From: Betaproteobacteria bacterium Ga0077526
Lineage (GTDB): Bacteria; Pseudomonadota; Gammaproteobacteria; Burkholderiales; Ga0077523
Length of the DNA: 64,000 nucleotides
Reading direction: 5' to 3'
Assembly (NCBI GenBank): GCA_001464765.1
Contig: LNDV01000034.1
Coordinates: 248,001 to 312,000, forward strand
Part shown: in pieces, positions 32,778 to 41,436 of the stretch
How the letters are laid out: each line of letters starts with the position of its first letter
Numbering within the stretch: the first letter of the stretch is position 1
Position numbers and translations under genes: made by a program
The notes under the pieces: model-generated
Told to the model about the DNA's origin: nothing
Databases searched by the model: none
What the model saw: the letters and a program-made list of their open reading frames with translations, nothing else

Positions 32778-32849
32778 GGTCGACCGATTTCCTGGCTTGA
32801 GCGGTACGGTCGAACCGTGCGCGCGGCGCCGGCGACTCCCTGCCAGTGC

Positions 32850-33662
32850 TCAGCGTGCCGCAGGCCGGATGTCGACGGCGCTTTCGAACGCGAGGTCGTT
32901 GGAGTCAATCACTTCCGCCTTGAGCGTGCCCGCCACCGAGGGCTTGAACGCGAAGCGGAACGCCGGATTCTCGCTGATGGAGAAGTCCACATCGGCAGAC
33001 AGCACCAGACGTCCCGCGTAAGTCACCCGCACCTGCCGCACGAAATGCGGCGGCTCGTAGAGCCGGGTGAGCTGGTCCATGGCGAGTCCGGATTGGTTCG
33101 GGTGCCGGATCAGCAGCGTGACGAGAGCCGGCTCGCCGGGCGTCACCGCATCGGGCAACTGCCAGCGCATCTGCCCCAGTGCGCTGGCATCGCCTTCCCG
33201 CTTGTTCGCAGGGGCGGAACACCCGCCGGACGCCTTGATGGTGCGCGTGGTCATCGAAAGCGAACCGTCCGCGTCCTCGGCAATGGCGCGCACTGTGCTG
33301 TTGTCCTCCACGCGCACTCTCGTCTCGATCTCTGCACGGCCGATGTCCTCACCCAGTTCGAACACTGCCGAGACGGGTGAAGGATTGCCGTCGATGATGA
33401 GATAGAGCTTGCGCGGCACGCCACGACCGCTGGCTGGGAAAGCGCGTATCGCCACCGGAACAACGGCAGCGTCTTCCGCGCGCTTCGGGACGGCAAGCGA
33501 CAGGCCGAAGCCCGCATCGGCGATCGGACGGTTGCCGAACAGGCTCGCGCGCACGCGGGACCAGACGTCTTCACCGTCGGCCGCAACCGCGTTGGCGGAG
33601 GACAGCGCAACAGCCGTCACGACAGCGATCCGGCGCAGCCACGTCAGGGACGGAACATGCAT
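32850..33662 (-). CDS. Quinoprotein dehydrogenase-associated SoxYZ-like carrier
   Basis: A periplasmic protein of 270 residues with a signal peptide (RIAVVTAVALSSANAVA), a SoxY-like domain (residues about 30-150, ending in KASGGCSAPANK) and a SoxZ-like immunoglobulin domain (PNQSGLAMDQLTRL onward). Fused SoxYZ-like carriers occur with PQQ alcohol dehydrogenases, where their cargo is unknown. SoxY carries its cargo on a C-terminal GGCGG swinging arm; here only GGC within the middle remains. It is the last gene of the xox cluster and overlaps the preceding gene by 19 bp. Confidence 0.87.
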   Translation of the reverse strand: MHVPSLTWLRRIAVVTAVALSSANAVAADGEDVWSRVRASLFGNRPIADAGFGLSLAVPKRAEDAAVVPVAIRAFPASGRGVPRKLYLIIDGNPSPVSAVFELGEDIGRAEIETRVRVEDNSTVRAIAEDADGSLSMTTRTIKASGGCSAPANKREGDASALGQMRWQLPDAVTPGEPALVTLLIRHPNQSGLAMDQLTRLYEPPHFVRQVRVTYAGRLVLSADVDFSISENPAFRFAFKPSVAGTLKAEVIDSNDLAFESAVDIRPAAR

Positions 33663-34003
33663 TTGCGGCGAGCCTCCTTGTAGATCGAGCGGAACTTGCG
33701 CGCATCGGTCTGTGCGGCTTCGTTGTCACGCAGCACACTGCCGCGCTCTCCTGCGATGGTCACGGCCTTCGCGAGGGTCGAGCCCTCGACGAAAGCGTCG
33801 TAGCTGAGTTCCTCCGCGATACGGTCCAGTGCGCACGAGCACTTGTGGAGCATCTCGAACTCGGGGCCGGGATGCTCGCGCATGCATTCGAGCACGAACT
33901 CGACGCGCTCCGCAGTCGGGTAGTCGTGGGCGCGGGCCTCGCTGGCCGCCAGGGCGCCGAAGGCAACGAACATCAGGGACAGGACGGTCTTGTTCATGGT
34001 CAT
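33644..34003 (-). CDS. Small exported Cys-containing protein of the xox cluster
   Basis: I do not recognise a named family. The protein has 119 residues, a signal peptide (VLSLMFVAFGALAASEARA) and four Cys residues: LECM, KCSCALD and the C-terminal RRKCMF. The body is helical (ELSYDAFVEGSTLAKAV). The ATG at 34003 joins the protease stop as TGATG; an ATG two codons later (33997) is possible. Position between the protease and the SoxYZ-like carrier suggests a periplasmic helper of the XoxF system. Confidence 0.75.
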   Translation of the reverse strand: MTMNKTVLSLMFVAFGALAASEARAHDYPTAERVEFVLECMREHPGPEFEMLHKCSCALDRIAEELSYDAFVEGSTLAKAVTIAGERGSVLRDNEAAQTDARKFRSIYKEARRKCMFRP

Positions 34004-35046
34004 CAGTCTGGCAGGTCCGGAATGGCATCGATCAGTCTGCGCGCCAGGGGCTCACTGGCGGTCAGCAGGGCAGGCACGACGGCACGCGCATCGGCGGCCC
34101 GCCGCGCATGCAGGAAGGTCCGGCCGAGGTGATACCACGCGAGGGCGTGGCGACGATCGAGCTGGACCGCACGCTCGAAGGCCGCGATCGCGGCGTCGTC
34201 GAGACTCAGCCGGGACGCCGCAAATCCCTGCCAGTACGCCGCATCGGGATCCGTCGCATCGTCTGCGGCCCATCGGTCGGCGAACGCCTGCAGGTCCGCC
34301 CAGCGCGCCTCGGCCTCGAGCGTGTTGGCACGCATGAAATTCGGCAATTCGTCCGTCTGCCTCGCCCAGAATGGCGCGCCCGACAGCGGCATCACGGCCC
34401 CGTAGGCGTCAGTGCGGGCGATCCAGTCCCCGAACCATTCGACGGGTACCGCGAAGAACTGCGGTCCGGGGCCACGCATGCGGAACAGCAGAATCGCGAC
34501 CAACTCCCCGCGCTCGTCGAACATGCCTCCGCCGCTCGCGCCGGAACTGAAGCCGGCATCCGACTGCACCACCTGCGCCCCGTCCACCCGGTGCAGACCC
34601 TCGACGGTGCCGATCGCCGGGCTGAGGCCGGCGCCACCCGTGAAGCCGATGGCGACGACCGTCTCTCCGATATGAAGCCGATCGCTGCGACCGACTTCCA
34701 CCGGTCCCGCTTCCAGATCCGGAACCATGAGTAGACACAGATCATGCGCCATGTCCGCTCGCTGCCGCGCCACTGGAAGCCGGAGACCGCCATAGAGCAC
34801 ATGGATGCGCACGGCACGCTGCGTCACGTGGCAGGCGGTGACGACTCTCTCTCGTGCGACGACAGTGCCTGTGCCGAGGAAGAAACGCCCGCCGCCGATA
34901 GCCACTTCGACCTTCACGATGCTCCGCGCGAGCTGCAGGACGAAGGCGTGATCGGGCGCTGCCCACGCAGGCACGGTCCCGAAAAGCGCTAGGACCCACC
35001 ACCATGTCATCCATCGGGCGCTCTTCGGGTCCGGTCGCGAGGACAT
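34003..35046 (-). CDS. Periplasmic trypsin-like serine protease with TPR-like C-terminus
   Basis: A protein of 347 residues with a signal peptide (MTWWWVLALFGTVPAWA), a trypsin-like domain with catalytic triad H73 (VVTACHV), D102 (AHDLCLL) and S171 (SSGASGGGMF), and a helical C-terminal third (residues about 230-347) with a TPR-like repeat (DAAIAAFERAVQLDRRHALAWYHLG). It is intact in all three catalytic positions. It lies between xoxJ and the small Cys protein on one message. Its substrate is unknown; maturation or quality control of periplasmic partners of XoxF is a possibility. Confidence 0.85.
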   Translation of the reverse strand: MSSRPDPKSARWMTWWWVLALFGTVPAWAAPDHAFVLQLARSIVKVEVAIGGGRFFLGTGTVVARERVVTACHVTQRAVRIHVLYGGLRLPVARQRADMAHDLCLLMVPDLEAGPVEVGRSDRLHIGETVVAIGFTGGAGLSPAIGTVEGLHRVDGAQVVQSDAGFSSGASGGGMFDERGELVAILLFRMRGPGPQFFAVPVEWFGDWIARTDAYGAVMPLSGAPFWARQTDELPNFMRANTLEAEARWADLQAFADRWAADDATDPDAAYWQGFAASRLSLDDAAIAAFERAVQLDRRHALAWYHLGRTFLHARRAADARAVVPALLTASEPLARRLIDAIPDLPD

Positions 35047-35063
35047 GGTGGCGCGCTGCTGCG

Positions 35064-35927
35064 CTACGGCCTCGGCTTGCCGGTCTCGTCGACGAGGGGC
35101 ACGCCGAACTCACGCAGCACGGCTTCGATCTCCGGTGCACGCGCATCGAGCTGGGCCTGGATGGCATCGCGCCAAGCCGGTTCGCCGTGACGCACGCCGA
35201 CGGCCATGCCGAAGTCGAACTTGACCCCCGGCTCCGACTGCAACGGAATCACGGTGAGGCCGGGAGCTGCCGCGCGCTTGGCGAAGAACCCGGCAATCGG
35301 CCCCCACACGATGGCCGCATCGATCTTGCCAGCCATCAGGTCCTTCTCGATGATCTGGCCGGGGTAGTGCTCCGGGTCGGCATTGAGGATGCGGTAGGGA
35401 ATCGACTGCTCGTTCAGCCGGTGCCGGGTCACCCATTGCGTCGCGGGCGACCGATCGTACAGACCGATGGTGATACTGTCCTTCGCCGCCGAGGCCCGCG
35501 TGATGAAGTCCGCGCCAGTGCCGACGCCGTCAAGCTTGCGTCCGTTCACATACACGAGCGCATAGGTCGAATGGTAGTAAGGCCGTGTGGTCGCCACCTG
35601 ATCGAACCCGGCCGGCACACCCATCATGACATCGCAGCGGAACTCGGCATCGCCGGGCAGCTTGTAGCGCAGCGTGTTGCGCACGAAGTTCACGCGCTGC
35701 GGATACCAGAAATGCTCGAGCGGCAGATTCATCGCGCCGGCGAGGATCTTCGCGATGCGATTCTCGATGCCTTCCTGCGCCTGACTGGAGAACGGGAGGT
35801 TGTTCGGGTCCTCGCACACCCGGAAGGCACGGACGCCTTCGAGTCCGTCGTCTCCGTGCGCGGGCGTCACGGCGGCAGCCCCCACGAAGAGCAGCCCCGC
35901 CGCGCGAACGAGGTGACGTACGGCCAT
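35064..35927 (-). CDS. xoxJ: XoxJ/MoxJ-type periplasmic substrate-binding protein
   Basis: A solute-binding protein of 287 residues of the kind encoded next to PQQ methanol dehydrogenases. It has a signal peptide (AAGLLFVGAAAVTPAHG), then FRVCEDPNNLPFSSQAQEG, the hallmark of this family, and a two-lobe fold (DVMMGVPAGFDQVATTRPYY, AAIVWGPIAGFFAKR). It is not known to import a solute; it is needed for, or activates, the dehydrogenase. ATG 35927 joins the xoxG stop as TGATG. Confidence 0.93.
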   Translation of the reverse strand: MAVRHLVRAAGLLFVGAAAVTPAHGDDGLEGVRAFRVCEDPNNLPFSSQAQEGIENRIAKILAGAMNLPLEHFWYPQRVNFVRNTLRYKLPGDAEFRCDVMMGVPAGFDQVATTRPYYHSTYALVYVNGRKLDGVGTGADFITRASAAKDSITIGLYDRSPATQWVTRHRLNEQSIPYRILNADPEHYPGQIIEKDLMAGKIDAAIVWGPIAGFFAKRAAAPGLTVIPLQSEPGVKFDFGMAVGVRHGEPAWRDAIQAQLDARAPEIEAVLREFGVPLVDETGKPRP

Positions 35928-36319
35928 CACTCGCTCGAGATTTCCTGAACCTTCGCGCGGGTGATCGCACCGTCGGATCGGCCCTTGAGGTAGGCGTACA
36001 GTCCGTCGATGTTCTGGACGACCTGCGGATTTTCCTTGAAGCTCACCATACCTTTCTCCAGCCGGCCTTCCATCACGACCTGCACGAACTCCGCCTTCGT
36101 GAGCACCTTCAGGCTCTGGATGAGCGACGGCCCCACCATGCCTTCCTGGTTGGGCCCGTGACACCGGTCACAGGCGGCGGCACGCCACGCCCGGAACCCC
36201 TTCATGGTGTTTGCATCGACCTTGAAACCATCCACGACCGTGTAGAGCTTGTCCTCCGCGACTGCCCCACCGGACATCGCTCCCACGAGACAGATCGCAA
36301 ACGTCAACTTCCGGATCAT
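35927..36319 (-). CDS. xoxG: Cytochrome c, electron acceptor of XoxF (XoxG)
   Basis: A periplasmic cytochrome c of 130 residues with signal peptide (FAICLVGAMSGGAVA) and a single haem motif CDRCH followed by GPNQEGMVGPSL; the distal Met is likely in EGRLEKGMVSF. It should accept electrons from PQQ in XoxF. An AAGGAAG site stands four bases before ATG 36319. A terminator separates it from xoxF, so its level is probably set by readthrough. Confidence 0.9.
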   Translation of the reverse strand: MIRKLTFAICLVGAMSGGAVAEDKLYTVVDGFKVDANTMKGFRAWRAAACDRCHGPNQEGMVGPSLIQSLKVLTKAEFVQVVMEGRLEKGMVSFKENPQVVQNIDGLYAYLKGRSDGAITRAKVQEISSE

Positions 36320-36378
36320 GTTTCTTCCTTCTTTCTGCCACTGGCTTGTATACGGGCCCCGCGCGGGCGGCACCCAGG

Positions 36379-36410
36379 AAAAAAGCGCCCGAACCCTGCG
36401 GTCCGGGCGC
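36379..36410 (-). terminator. Intrinsic terminator between xoxF and xoxG
   Basis: On the minus strand a 12-bp stem with one G-T pair (arms 36410-36400 and 36396-36385, loop of three) is followed by six T (36384-36379). It lies 48 bases after the xoxF stop and 60 bases before the xoxG start on the same strand, so it should end most xoxF transcripts and let only part continue into the accessory genes. Confidence 0.9.
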
Positions 36411-36457
36411 CCGAAAGGAACTGCTGCCGTCTGTTCAATGCAACCGTCGAGAACCGA

Positions 36458-38266
36458 TCAGTTATCGGGCAGTGCGAACACGGTCAGCGAGCCGCCGAGG
36501 TCGGTGTACTTCGCCAGTTCCCGGTAACCACCCACGGCGCCAAGGCCGTCGCTATCCTTTTCGAGACCGGCTGCCATGCCGATGCCGGCCCAGCCGCCGA
36601 TGCCCGAGTAGACGCCGACGAACTGGCGGCCACGGTGCGCGTAGGTGAACACATTGCCGATGATGCCGGACGGGGTCCGGAACTTCCACAGTTCCTTGCC
36701 GTCGGACTTGCGAACCGCCTTCAGGTAGCCCTCGAGCGTCCCGTAGAAGACGAGATTGCCTGCAGTGGCAAGCGCGCCGCTCCACACCGAGAACTTCTCG
36801 GGGTTGGACCAGGCGATCTTGCCCGTGCCGGCATCCCAGGCGATGAAGTTGCCCATGCCGCCATGGCTGGCCGGAGCCGGGTACATCGCCAGGGTGGCAC
36901 CGACATACGGCTGCCCGGCCACGTAGTCGACCTTGAACGGCTCGTAGTCCATGCAGACGTGGTTGGTCGGCACGTAAAACAGGCCGGTGATGGGCGAGAA
37001 CGCGGCGGGCTGCTGATCCTTCGACCCGAGGGCCGCAGGGCAGATACCCTTCGTGTTCACGTCGGGACCGTTCTGGGCGGTGCTGTACTTCGACACCACC
37101 TGGGGACGGCCGGACTTCATGTCCACGTGCGTGGCCCAGTTCACCGCCGGGTCGAACTTCTCGGCAACGAGCAGGGCACCGTTGGTGCGATCGAGCGTGT
37201 AGCCGAAGCCGTTGCGATCGAAGTGCACCAGGGCCTTGGTCATCTTGCCCTTGACGTTGATGTCGGCGAGGATCATCTCGTTGATGCCGTCGTAGTCCCA
37301 CTCGTCGAACGGCGTCATCTGATAGACCCACTTGGTCATCCCCGTGTCCACGTCACGCGCGAAGACGGTCATGGACCACTTGTTGTCGCCGGGACGCTGC
37401 GAGGGGTTCCAGGTGCCGGGGTTGCCGGTACCGTAGTACATCAGGTTCAGCTCCTTGTCGTAGCTGTACCAGCCCCAGGTCGTGCCGCCGCCGAGCTTCC
37501 AGTCGTCACCCTTCCAGGTGCTGAGGGAGGAATTGCGCCCGACCGGCTGCACCTTGCCGTCCTTCCAGGTGGTGGTCTTGTCAGGATCGATCAGCATCTC
37601 GCTGTCGGGTCCCTGGCTCATGCCCTTCCAGACGAGCTTGCCGGTCTTGATGTCGTAGGCCGCAACGAAACCGCGAACGCCCCACTCACCGCCGGAGATG
37701 CCGGTGATCACCTTGTCCTTGAAAATGTGTGGCGCATTGGTGTTCACGGCGCCCATCTTCGGGTCGCCGTTCTTCACGGACCACACCACCTTGCCGGTCT
37801 GCGCATCGAGGGCGACCAGCATCGAGTCAGCCTGCTGCAGGAAGATCTTGCCGTCACCGTAAGCCACACCCCGGTATACGGTGTCGCAGCACATCTGCGG
37901 AATGACCGCCGGGTCCTGCTTCGGCTCGTACTTCCACTTGATCTTCTGCGCATTGAGGTCCATGGCGAAGACCTTGTTGGGGAACGGCGTGTGAATGTAC
38001 ATCGTGTCCCCGATCACCAGCGGCGAGCCCTCGTGGCCTCGCAGCACGCCGGTCGAGAATGTCCACGCAACCTGCAGCTTGTTCACGTTGCCGTCGTTGA
38101 CCTGGCGCAGCTTGCTGTAGCGCTGGTTGTACATGTCGCCGGCCTGCATGGCCCAGTTGCCGGGGTCGGCGATCAGCCCCTCCACCTCCGCATTCGCCTG
38201 AACGAACGCGGGTACGGCGACGGCGCCGGACAGCAGCACCGCCAGTGAGATCTGCTTAAGCTTCAT
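36458..38266 (-). CDS. xoxF: Lanthanide-dependent methanol dehydrogenase XoxF
   Basis: A PQQ-dependent dehydrogenase of 602 residues that oxidises methanol in the periplasm. It has a signal peptide ([18 protein letters not shown]), an eight-bladed propeller with W-motifs, the vicinal disulfide MCCDT near residue 126, and EWDYDGIN at residues 323-328. The Asp two positions after the catalytic Asp (D324 and D326) marks the lanthanide-binding XoxF type; calcium MxaF has Ala there. GGAGGAATTCCG precedes ATG 38266. The leader can form two alternative hairpins. Downstream lie xoxG, xoxJ and other exported proteins beyond a terminator. Confidence 0.97.
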   Translation of the reverse strand: MKLKQISLAVLLSGAVAVPAFVQANAEVEGLIADPGNWAMQAGDMYNQRYSKLRQVNDGNVNKLQVAWTFSTGVLRGHEGSPLVIGDTMYIHTPFPNKVFAMDLNAQKIKWKYEPKQDPAVIPQMCCDTVYRGVAYGDGKIFLQQADSMLVALDAQTGKVVWSVKNGDPKMGAVNTNAPHIFKDKVITGISGGEWGVRGFVAAYDIKTGKLVWKGMSQGPDSEMLIDPDKTTTWKDGKVQPVGRNSSLSTWKGDDWKLGGGTTWGWYSYDKELNLMYYGTGNPGTWNPSQRPGDNKWSMTVFARDVDTGMTKWVYQMTPFDEWDYDGINEMILADINVKGKMTKALVHFDRNGFGYTLDRTNGALLVAEKFDPAVNWATHVDMKSGRPQVVSKYSTAQNGPDVNTKGICPAALGSKDQQPAAFSPITGLFYVPTNHVCMDYEPFKVDYVAGQPYVGATLAMYPAPASHGGMGNFIAWDAGTGKIAWSNPEKFSVWSGALATAGNLVFYGTLEGYLKAVRKSDGKELWKFRTPSGIIGNVFTYAHRGRQFVGVYSGIGGWAGIGMAAGLEKDSDGLGAVGGYRELAKYTDLGGSLTVFALPDN

Positions 38267-38303
38267 CGGAATTCCTCCACTCGAATAGTTATGGTGCTCG
38301 AAA

Positions 38304-38341
38304 GCGTCCGTCGCAACGTTTGGGAGGTGACGGACACCTCC
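38304..38341 (-). promoter_or_regulatory. Candidate alternative-hairpin leader of xoxF
   Basis: In the xoxF message two exclusive stems can form. Stem A pairs GGAGGTG (38341-38335) with CACCTCC (38329-38323), loop five bases. Stem B pairs GTGTCCGTC (38337-38329) with GACGGACGC (38312-38304), eight pairs plus one G-U, loop 16 bases. Stem B leaves CCTCC in its loop free to pair with the xoxF ribosome site GGAGG (38278-38274); stem A hides it. This is seen only as base complementarity; the transcript start is not known. Confidence 0.4.
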
Positions 38342-38624
38342 TGCCACCCGACTGTCTGGACAAACAAGACGGCACTTCTCACGGGTCTCTGCGGACCCTG
38401 GGGACAACACCGGCGTGGTCTCGTGGAACACGCCGGACACGCGCGGCGTCATGTCTCGACTTCGCGCGTCTTCATACAGTGCGCGGCGATATATACCACC
38501 AAGTTCAAGGCGGGCGATAGCGACGGAAAGCGCAATTTTCGGGAGGAAAAGCATGATCCTCACGGCATCTTTCATACTGCAGTGCAATGCGATTTTCCCT
38601 TGCGCCACAGGACCAAACCGATTC

Positions 38625-38661
38625 TCGCATGCGACTTCATATGCTTTCCGGGTCATATGAC
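38625..38661. promoter_or_regulatory. Cluster of three palindromes upstream of xoxF
   Basis: Within 37 bp lie TCGCATGCGA (38625-38634), CATATG (38638-38643) and GTCATATGAC (38652-38661), two of them perfect 10-bp palindromes. They stand about 360-395 bp before the xoxF start. They could be binding sites of a dimeric regulator, but no regulator gene is near. Confidence 0.35.
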
Positions 38662-38886
38662 TTCCCGTGCATTTCCAGCACCATGAGCATCGGTCGCCCG
38701 TAATGCACTGAGTTGTCGGTCATCTCCTTCGGCGGTGACATCTTCACGAGTGCGATCGCCACGGAAGGACACGGCCGTTGCGCTACCGTCCCGGATACAC
38801 CGGGCGGCGCGGTGTCAGGAAACCGGAACGCTTCGCGATTGATGCAACGCGGCGAAGCGCATGTCGTCCCTTGAAGACGCCTCGCG

Positions 38887-38913
38887 AAAAAAAGTTAAGC
38901 GAAGAGGCCTTCG
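38887..38913 (-). terminator. Weak terminator at the end of the mfnE-like gene
   Basis: On the minus strand a 5-bp stem CGAAG-GCCT-CTTCG (38913-38900) overlaps the 3' end of the gene and is followed, after the stop codon, by seven T (38893-38887). The short stem makes it a modest terminator, but it sits at the expected end of the three-gene operon. Confidence 0.4.
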
Positions 38914-39467
38914 AAGTCGTCGTCCGCGCCGACGATCAGGATCGGACAGGCCACGAGCGATGCGAACCGAGGAAAGAGGGGGTCCACGACACCGGCATCC
39001 GCAAGCTCGCGCGGATCCCGGGATGAGTGACGCGCCCCGGACTTGACGAGTACGAGCCGGTCGGCGCGAAGCCTGGCGGCAACCCATGCCGCGATGCTGT
39101 CGGAGGTGAAATCCCAGGACGCAGGCAGTGCAGCCGCAAGGATCTCCGAGACGGGCGCACAAACAGGCACCTCACCGCGGTCGAGACTCGGACCCACATC
39201 CCCGAGTTTCGTGACGAGCGCCGCCCCCGGAAGAAGATCCGCGATCGCACGACCGAACACCTGCATCGCGAGCAGCGCCATCTCATGGGCGGCCCCGTCG
39301 GAAAAGCCGTCGCGGCGCTGGCAGGCGCGAACGGCATCGGCGTACTCGCCTCCACCCGGGACGATTACCAGGGGCGCGGCAGGGCAACGCCCTAGTGCCT
39401 CCAGGACACGGTGCAGCCGGCCGCTCGCGCCCAGGCTGCCCCCCAGTTTCACGACGGTCAGTCCCAC
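38895..39467 (-). CDS. mfnE: Amino acid kinase family protein, MfnE-like
   Basis: A small kinase of 190 residues related to aspartokinase/uridylate kinase. It has VVKLGGSLGASGRL at the N-terminus, VIVPGGGEYADAVR as phosphate loop and FTSDSIAAWVAARL, like archaeal MfnE, which phosphorylates the aminomethylfuran alcohol phosphate during methanofuran synthesis. In methylotrophs the homologue belongs to the H4MPT/methylofuran genes. The start is GTG 39467, overlapping the preceding stop by 10 bp; GTG 39452 is an alternative. Its stop is followed by a T7 run. Confidence 0.82.
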   Translation of the reverse strand: MGLTVVKLGGSLGASGRLHRVLEALGRCPAAPLVIVPGGGEYADAVRACQRRDGFSDGAAHEMALLAMQVFGRAIADLLPGAALVTKLGDVGPSLDRGEVPVCAPVSEILAAALPASWDFTSDSIAAWVAARLRADRLVLVKSGARHSSRDPRELADAGVVDPLFPRFASLVACPILIVGADDDFEGLFA

Positions 39468-40486
39468 GCGCACTGTTCCGCGGCTAGGCGGCAGACCGCA
39501 TAGGCGGGGCCGCAGACGGCGACGCCCGCAGCGAGTTCGCGGTTCGCACCCGCGACAGCGGCGAAATCCACGTACGGGCGTCCGAGCCCATCCGCGACGT
39601 CCTTCACGACAAATGCGCCAACGCCGAAACCCACGACCGGGGCGTCCGCCGTCAGTCCATAACGCGCGGCCTGCCGCGCACAGGCCACGGCGACAAGGTC
39701 GACCTGCCGGCGTGCGTACCACTGCGCGAGACCGTCCCAGACCGAATCGGGATGCGAGTCGCCGTCGCAACCGACCATCCGGGCGATGCGCCGGACGTTG
39801 TCGGCGCGGGCCGTTCCGCGACCATCCGCGGTTCCTCCCTGGTCGAACTCTGGCGAAAGTCTTCCCGACAGCCGGTGAACATCCGCGGTGGTGGCGAAGT
39901 ACTCCGACATGGTCCGCACCTGCTTCCCGGCCACGGGCACTTCCGGGGCCAGCGCCATGAGGGGCGTGCGCGTCACGCCGGTGTAGACGAGCGAGTCCGA
40001 GGCAAGGCGCGCGTGGTCGTCGCCGAAAGGCGTCAGCACGCAGCCGCCGCGGACGGCCGTGATGTCGGTGGTCGTGCTGCCGATGTCGACGACCAGCGCC
40101 TCGGGCAGCAGCGTGGCCACCAGCAACGCGCCTGCGCGCCAGTTGGCGGACGCCACCGCCTGCCAGTCCCGACGGGCCTCCGGCATCGTGACGAGCCGGT
40201 CTTCCGCGAGGACGCGGGCGATCGCGCCGTCCAGGTAGGCGGTCACGACGTCGAGAATGGCGAGCACGCCCGCTCGCCGCGAATCGAAGAAGTCGACGAG
40301 TTCACCGGTCATGGTGATGGCGTGGCGCATCGCGCCGGGTGCGAGACCGAGTGCTGCGAGCGCGCTTCGCAGTTCATCGGGACCGAGCCAGAGCTTGCAC
40401 GGAAGCTGGCGGGCCGCGATGACGCGTCCGCCATCCGTCAGCACGACCTTGAGGTGGGCGCCACCGAAGTCCCAGCCGGCGATCAT
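39458..40486 (-). CDS. mfnF: H4MPT-linked C1 transfer pathway protein, MfnF-like
   Basis: A protein of 342 residues of the ASKHA/hydantoinase-like fold: GWDFGGAHLKVVLTDGG at the N-terminus, VVDIGSTTTDITAV as the second phosphate motif and GFGVGAFVVKDVA near the C-terminus. It matches the methylotroph family found with H4MPT genes and archaeal MfnF, which joins the furan and tyramine halves of methanofuran. ATG 40486 overlaps the preceding ATP-grasp stop (ATGA, 40483-40486), so the three genes of this operon are coupled. Confidence 0.87.
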   Translation of the reverse strand: MIAGWDFGGAHLKVVLTDGGRVIAARQLPCKLWLGPDELRSALAALGLAPGAMRHAITMTGELVDFFDSRRAGVLAILDVVTAYLDGAIARVLAEDRLVTMPEARRDWQAVASANWRAGALLVATLLPEALVVDIGSTTTDITAVRGGCVLTPFGDDHARLASDSLVYTGVTRTPLMALAPEVPVAGKQVRTMSEYFATTADVHRLSGRLSPEFDQGGTADGRGTARADNVRRIARMVGCDGDSHPDSVWDGLAQWYARRQVDLVAVACARQAARYGLTADAPVVGFGVGAFVVKDVADGLGRPYVDFAAVAGANRELAAGVAVCGPAYAVCRLAAEQCAWD

Positions 40487-41424
40487 GCGAGGCTCCGTTC
40501 GATCTGCGTCCGGCGCGTGAGGATCCATTGCGCCGGGTTGACGCCCCTGCGTTCCCGCAGGCCGGCGTAGGCCGTCGTGGGTCTCGGATTGACCTCCAGC
40601 AGAAGGGGACCGGTCCGCGCGAACACGAGGTCCGCACCGAAGAACCCGCGGAGTCCGGGAACGGCACGCACGACGCGGCACGCCATGTCGGCAAGGGCGC
40701 CGTCGGGGTCGTCGAATGCGGCGACGCTCACGCCGTCGAACCGCAGTTGCCCCGCAACCTCGACGACATGCTGCCGATTCACGGAAAGCACCCTCGTGTC
40801 CCGCCCGTCCGTGACAATGGAAAGGCTCGCGGGCTCGCCTTCGACGAAGGGCTGGAGCACGAGGCCGGCCGTGTCGCGCTGCCAGGCATTCCACGCATCG
40901 TCGAATTCCTCAAAGACGAAGGTATCGAGACATCCGCAGCCGTCATCGGGTTTCACGACCCAGCGTCGCTCATCCTCGAAGGGGACCCTGCCGTCGAGGC
41001 ACGGCACGCACGCAATCCCCGCAAGCGCGCAGACAGCGGCGGTTTCCCGCTTGCTCGTCAGAACACGCACCGCAGCGCTACCCGCACCGAGCACGGCACA
41101 CCGCGTTGCCTCGGCGTGCCGGGTGAGGCGCTCCAGCACACCGCCGGTCTCAGGCGCGACGAGCCACACGGCATCGACACGCGCGAGCGCTTCGGTCAGC
41201 GCCCGGTCGAAGTCGCCCGCCGTAACCGGCACCGCGTGCCTGCAGGCGCCCGCGCTCTCCGGAAATCGCGGATCGTTAGTCACCCATACCTCGACACCGG
41301 GAATCGCTTCGAGGTCTGCAACAAGGGCCTCACGCATGAGCAAGCCCTCGCGGGCCAGCGAAGCCGGCGCCACCGCCCCTGCCAGCCCTCCGCCGGTAAC
41401 ATGCTCGTGGACCAGAATCCTCAT
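40483..41424 (-). CDS. mfnD: ATP-grasp ligase, MfnD-like (tyramine/tyrosine-glutamate ligase)
   Basis: An ATP-grasp enzyme of 313 residues beginning MRILVHEHVTGGG, the start typical of MfnD. The ATP-grasp core shows as VLTSKRETAAVCA, RWVVKPDDGCGC and LVFARTGPLLLEVNPRP. Archaeal MfnD links glutamate to tyramine in methanofuran; methylotrophs are reported to use a tyrosine-based methylofuran, so the acceptor here may be tyrosine. ATG 41424 is only 12 bp from the divergent HisA-like start. It heads the operon with the mfnF- and mfnE-like genes. Confidence 0.85.
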   Translation of the reverse strand: MRILVHEHVTGGGLAGAVAPASLAREGLLMREALVADLEAIPGVEVWVTNDPRFPESAGACRHAVPVTAGDFDRALTEALARVDAVWLVAPETGGVLERLTRHAEATRCAVLGAGSAAVRVLTSKRETAAVCALAGIACVPCLDGRVPFEDERRWVVKPDDGCGCLDTFVFEEFDDAWNAWQRDTAGLVLQPFVEGEPASLSIVTDGRDTRVLSVNRQHVVEVAGQLRFDGVSVAAFDDPDGALADMACRVVRAVPGLRGFFGADLVFARTGPLLLEVNPRPTTAYAGLRERRGVNPAQWILTRRTQIERSLA

Positions 41425-41436
41425 CGGCGCAGCCCC

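Larger units (their letters stand above)
38267..38894. promoter_or_regulatory. 628-bp gene-free region upstream of xoxF
   Basis: No convincing gene is seen on either strand; the longest open frame (131 codons, plus strand) has no ribosome site and no recognisable protein features. The region must hold the xoxF promoter. It contains an AT-rich patch (GGTATATATC on the minus strand near 38490-38500), three palindromes at 38625-38661 and the leader hairpins at 38304-38341. The far end contains a weak terminator of the preceding gene. Confidence 0.6.

Noticed and set aside
38291-38686. A 131-codon open frame upstream of xoxF
   Set aside because: No ribosome site, no recognisable domain, composition unlike neighbouring proteins, and it covers palindromes that look regulatory.
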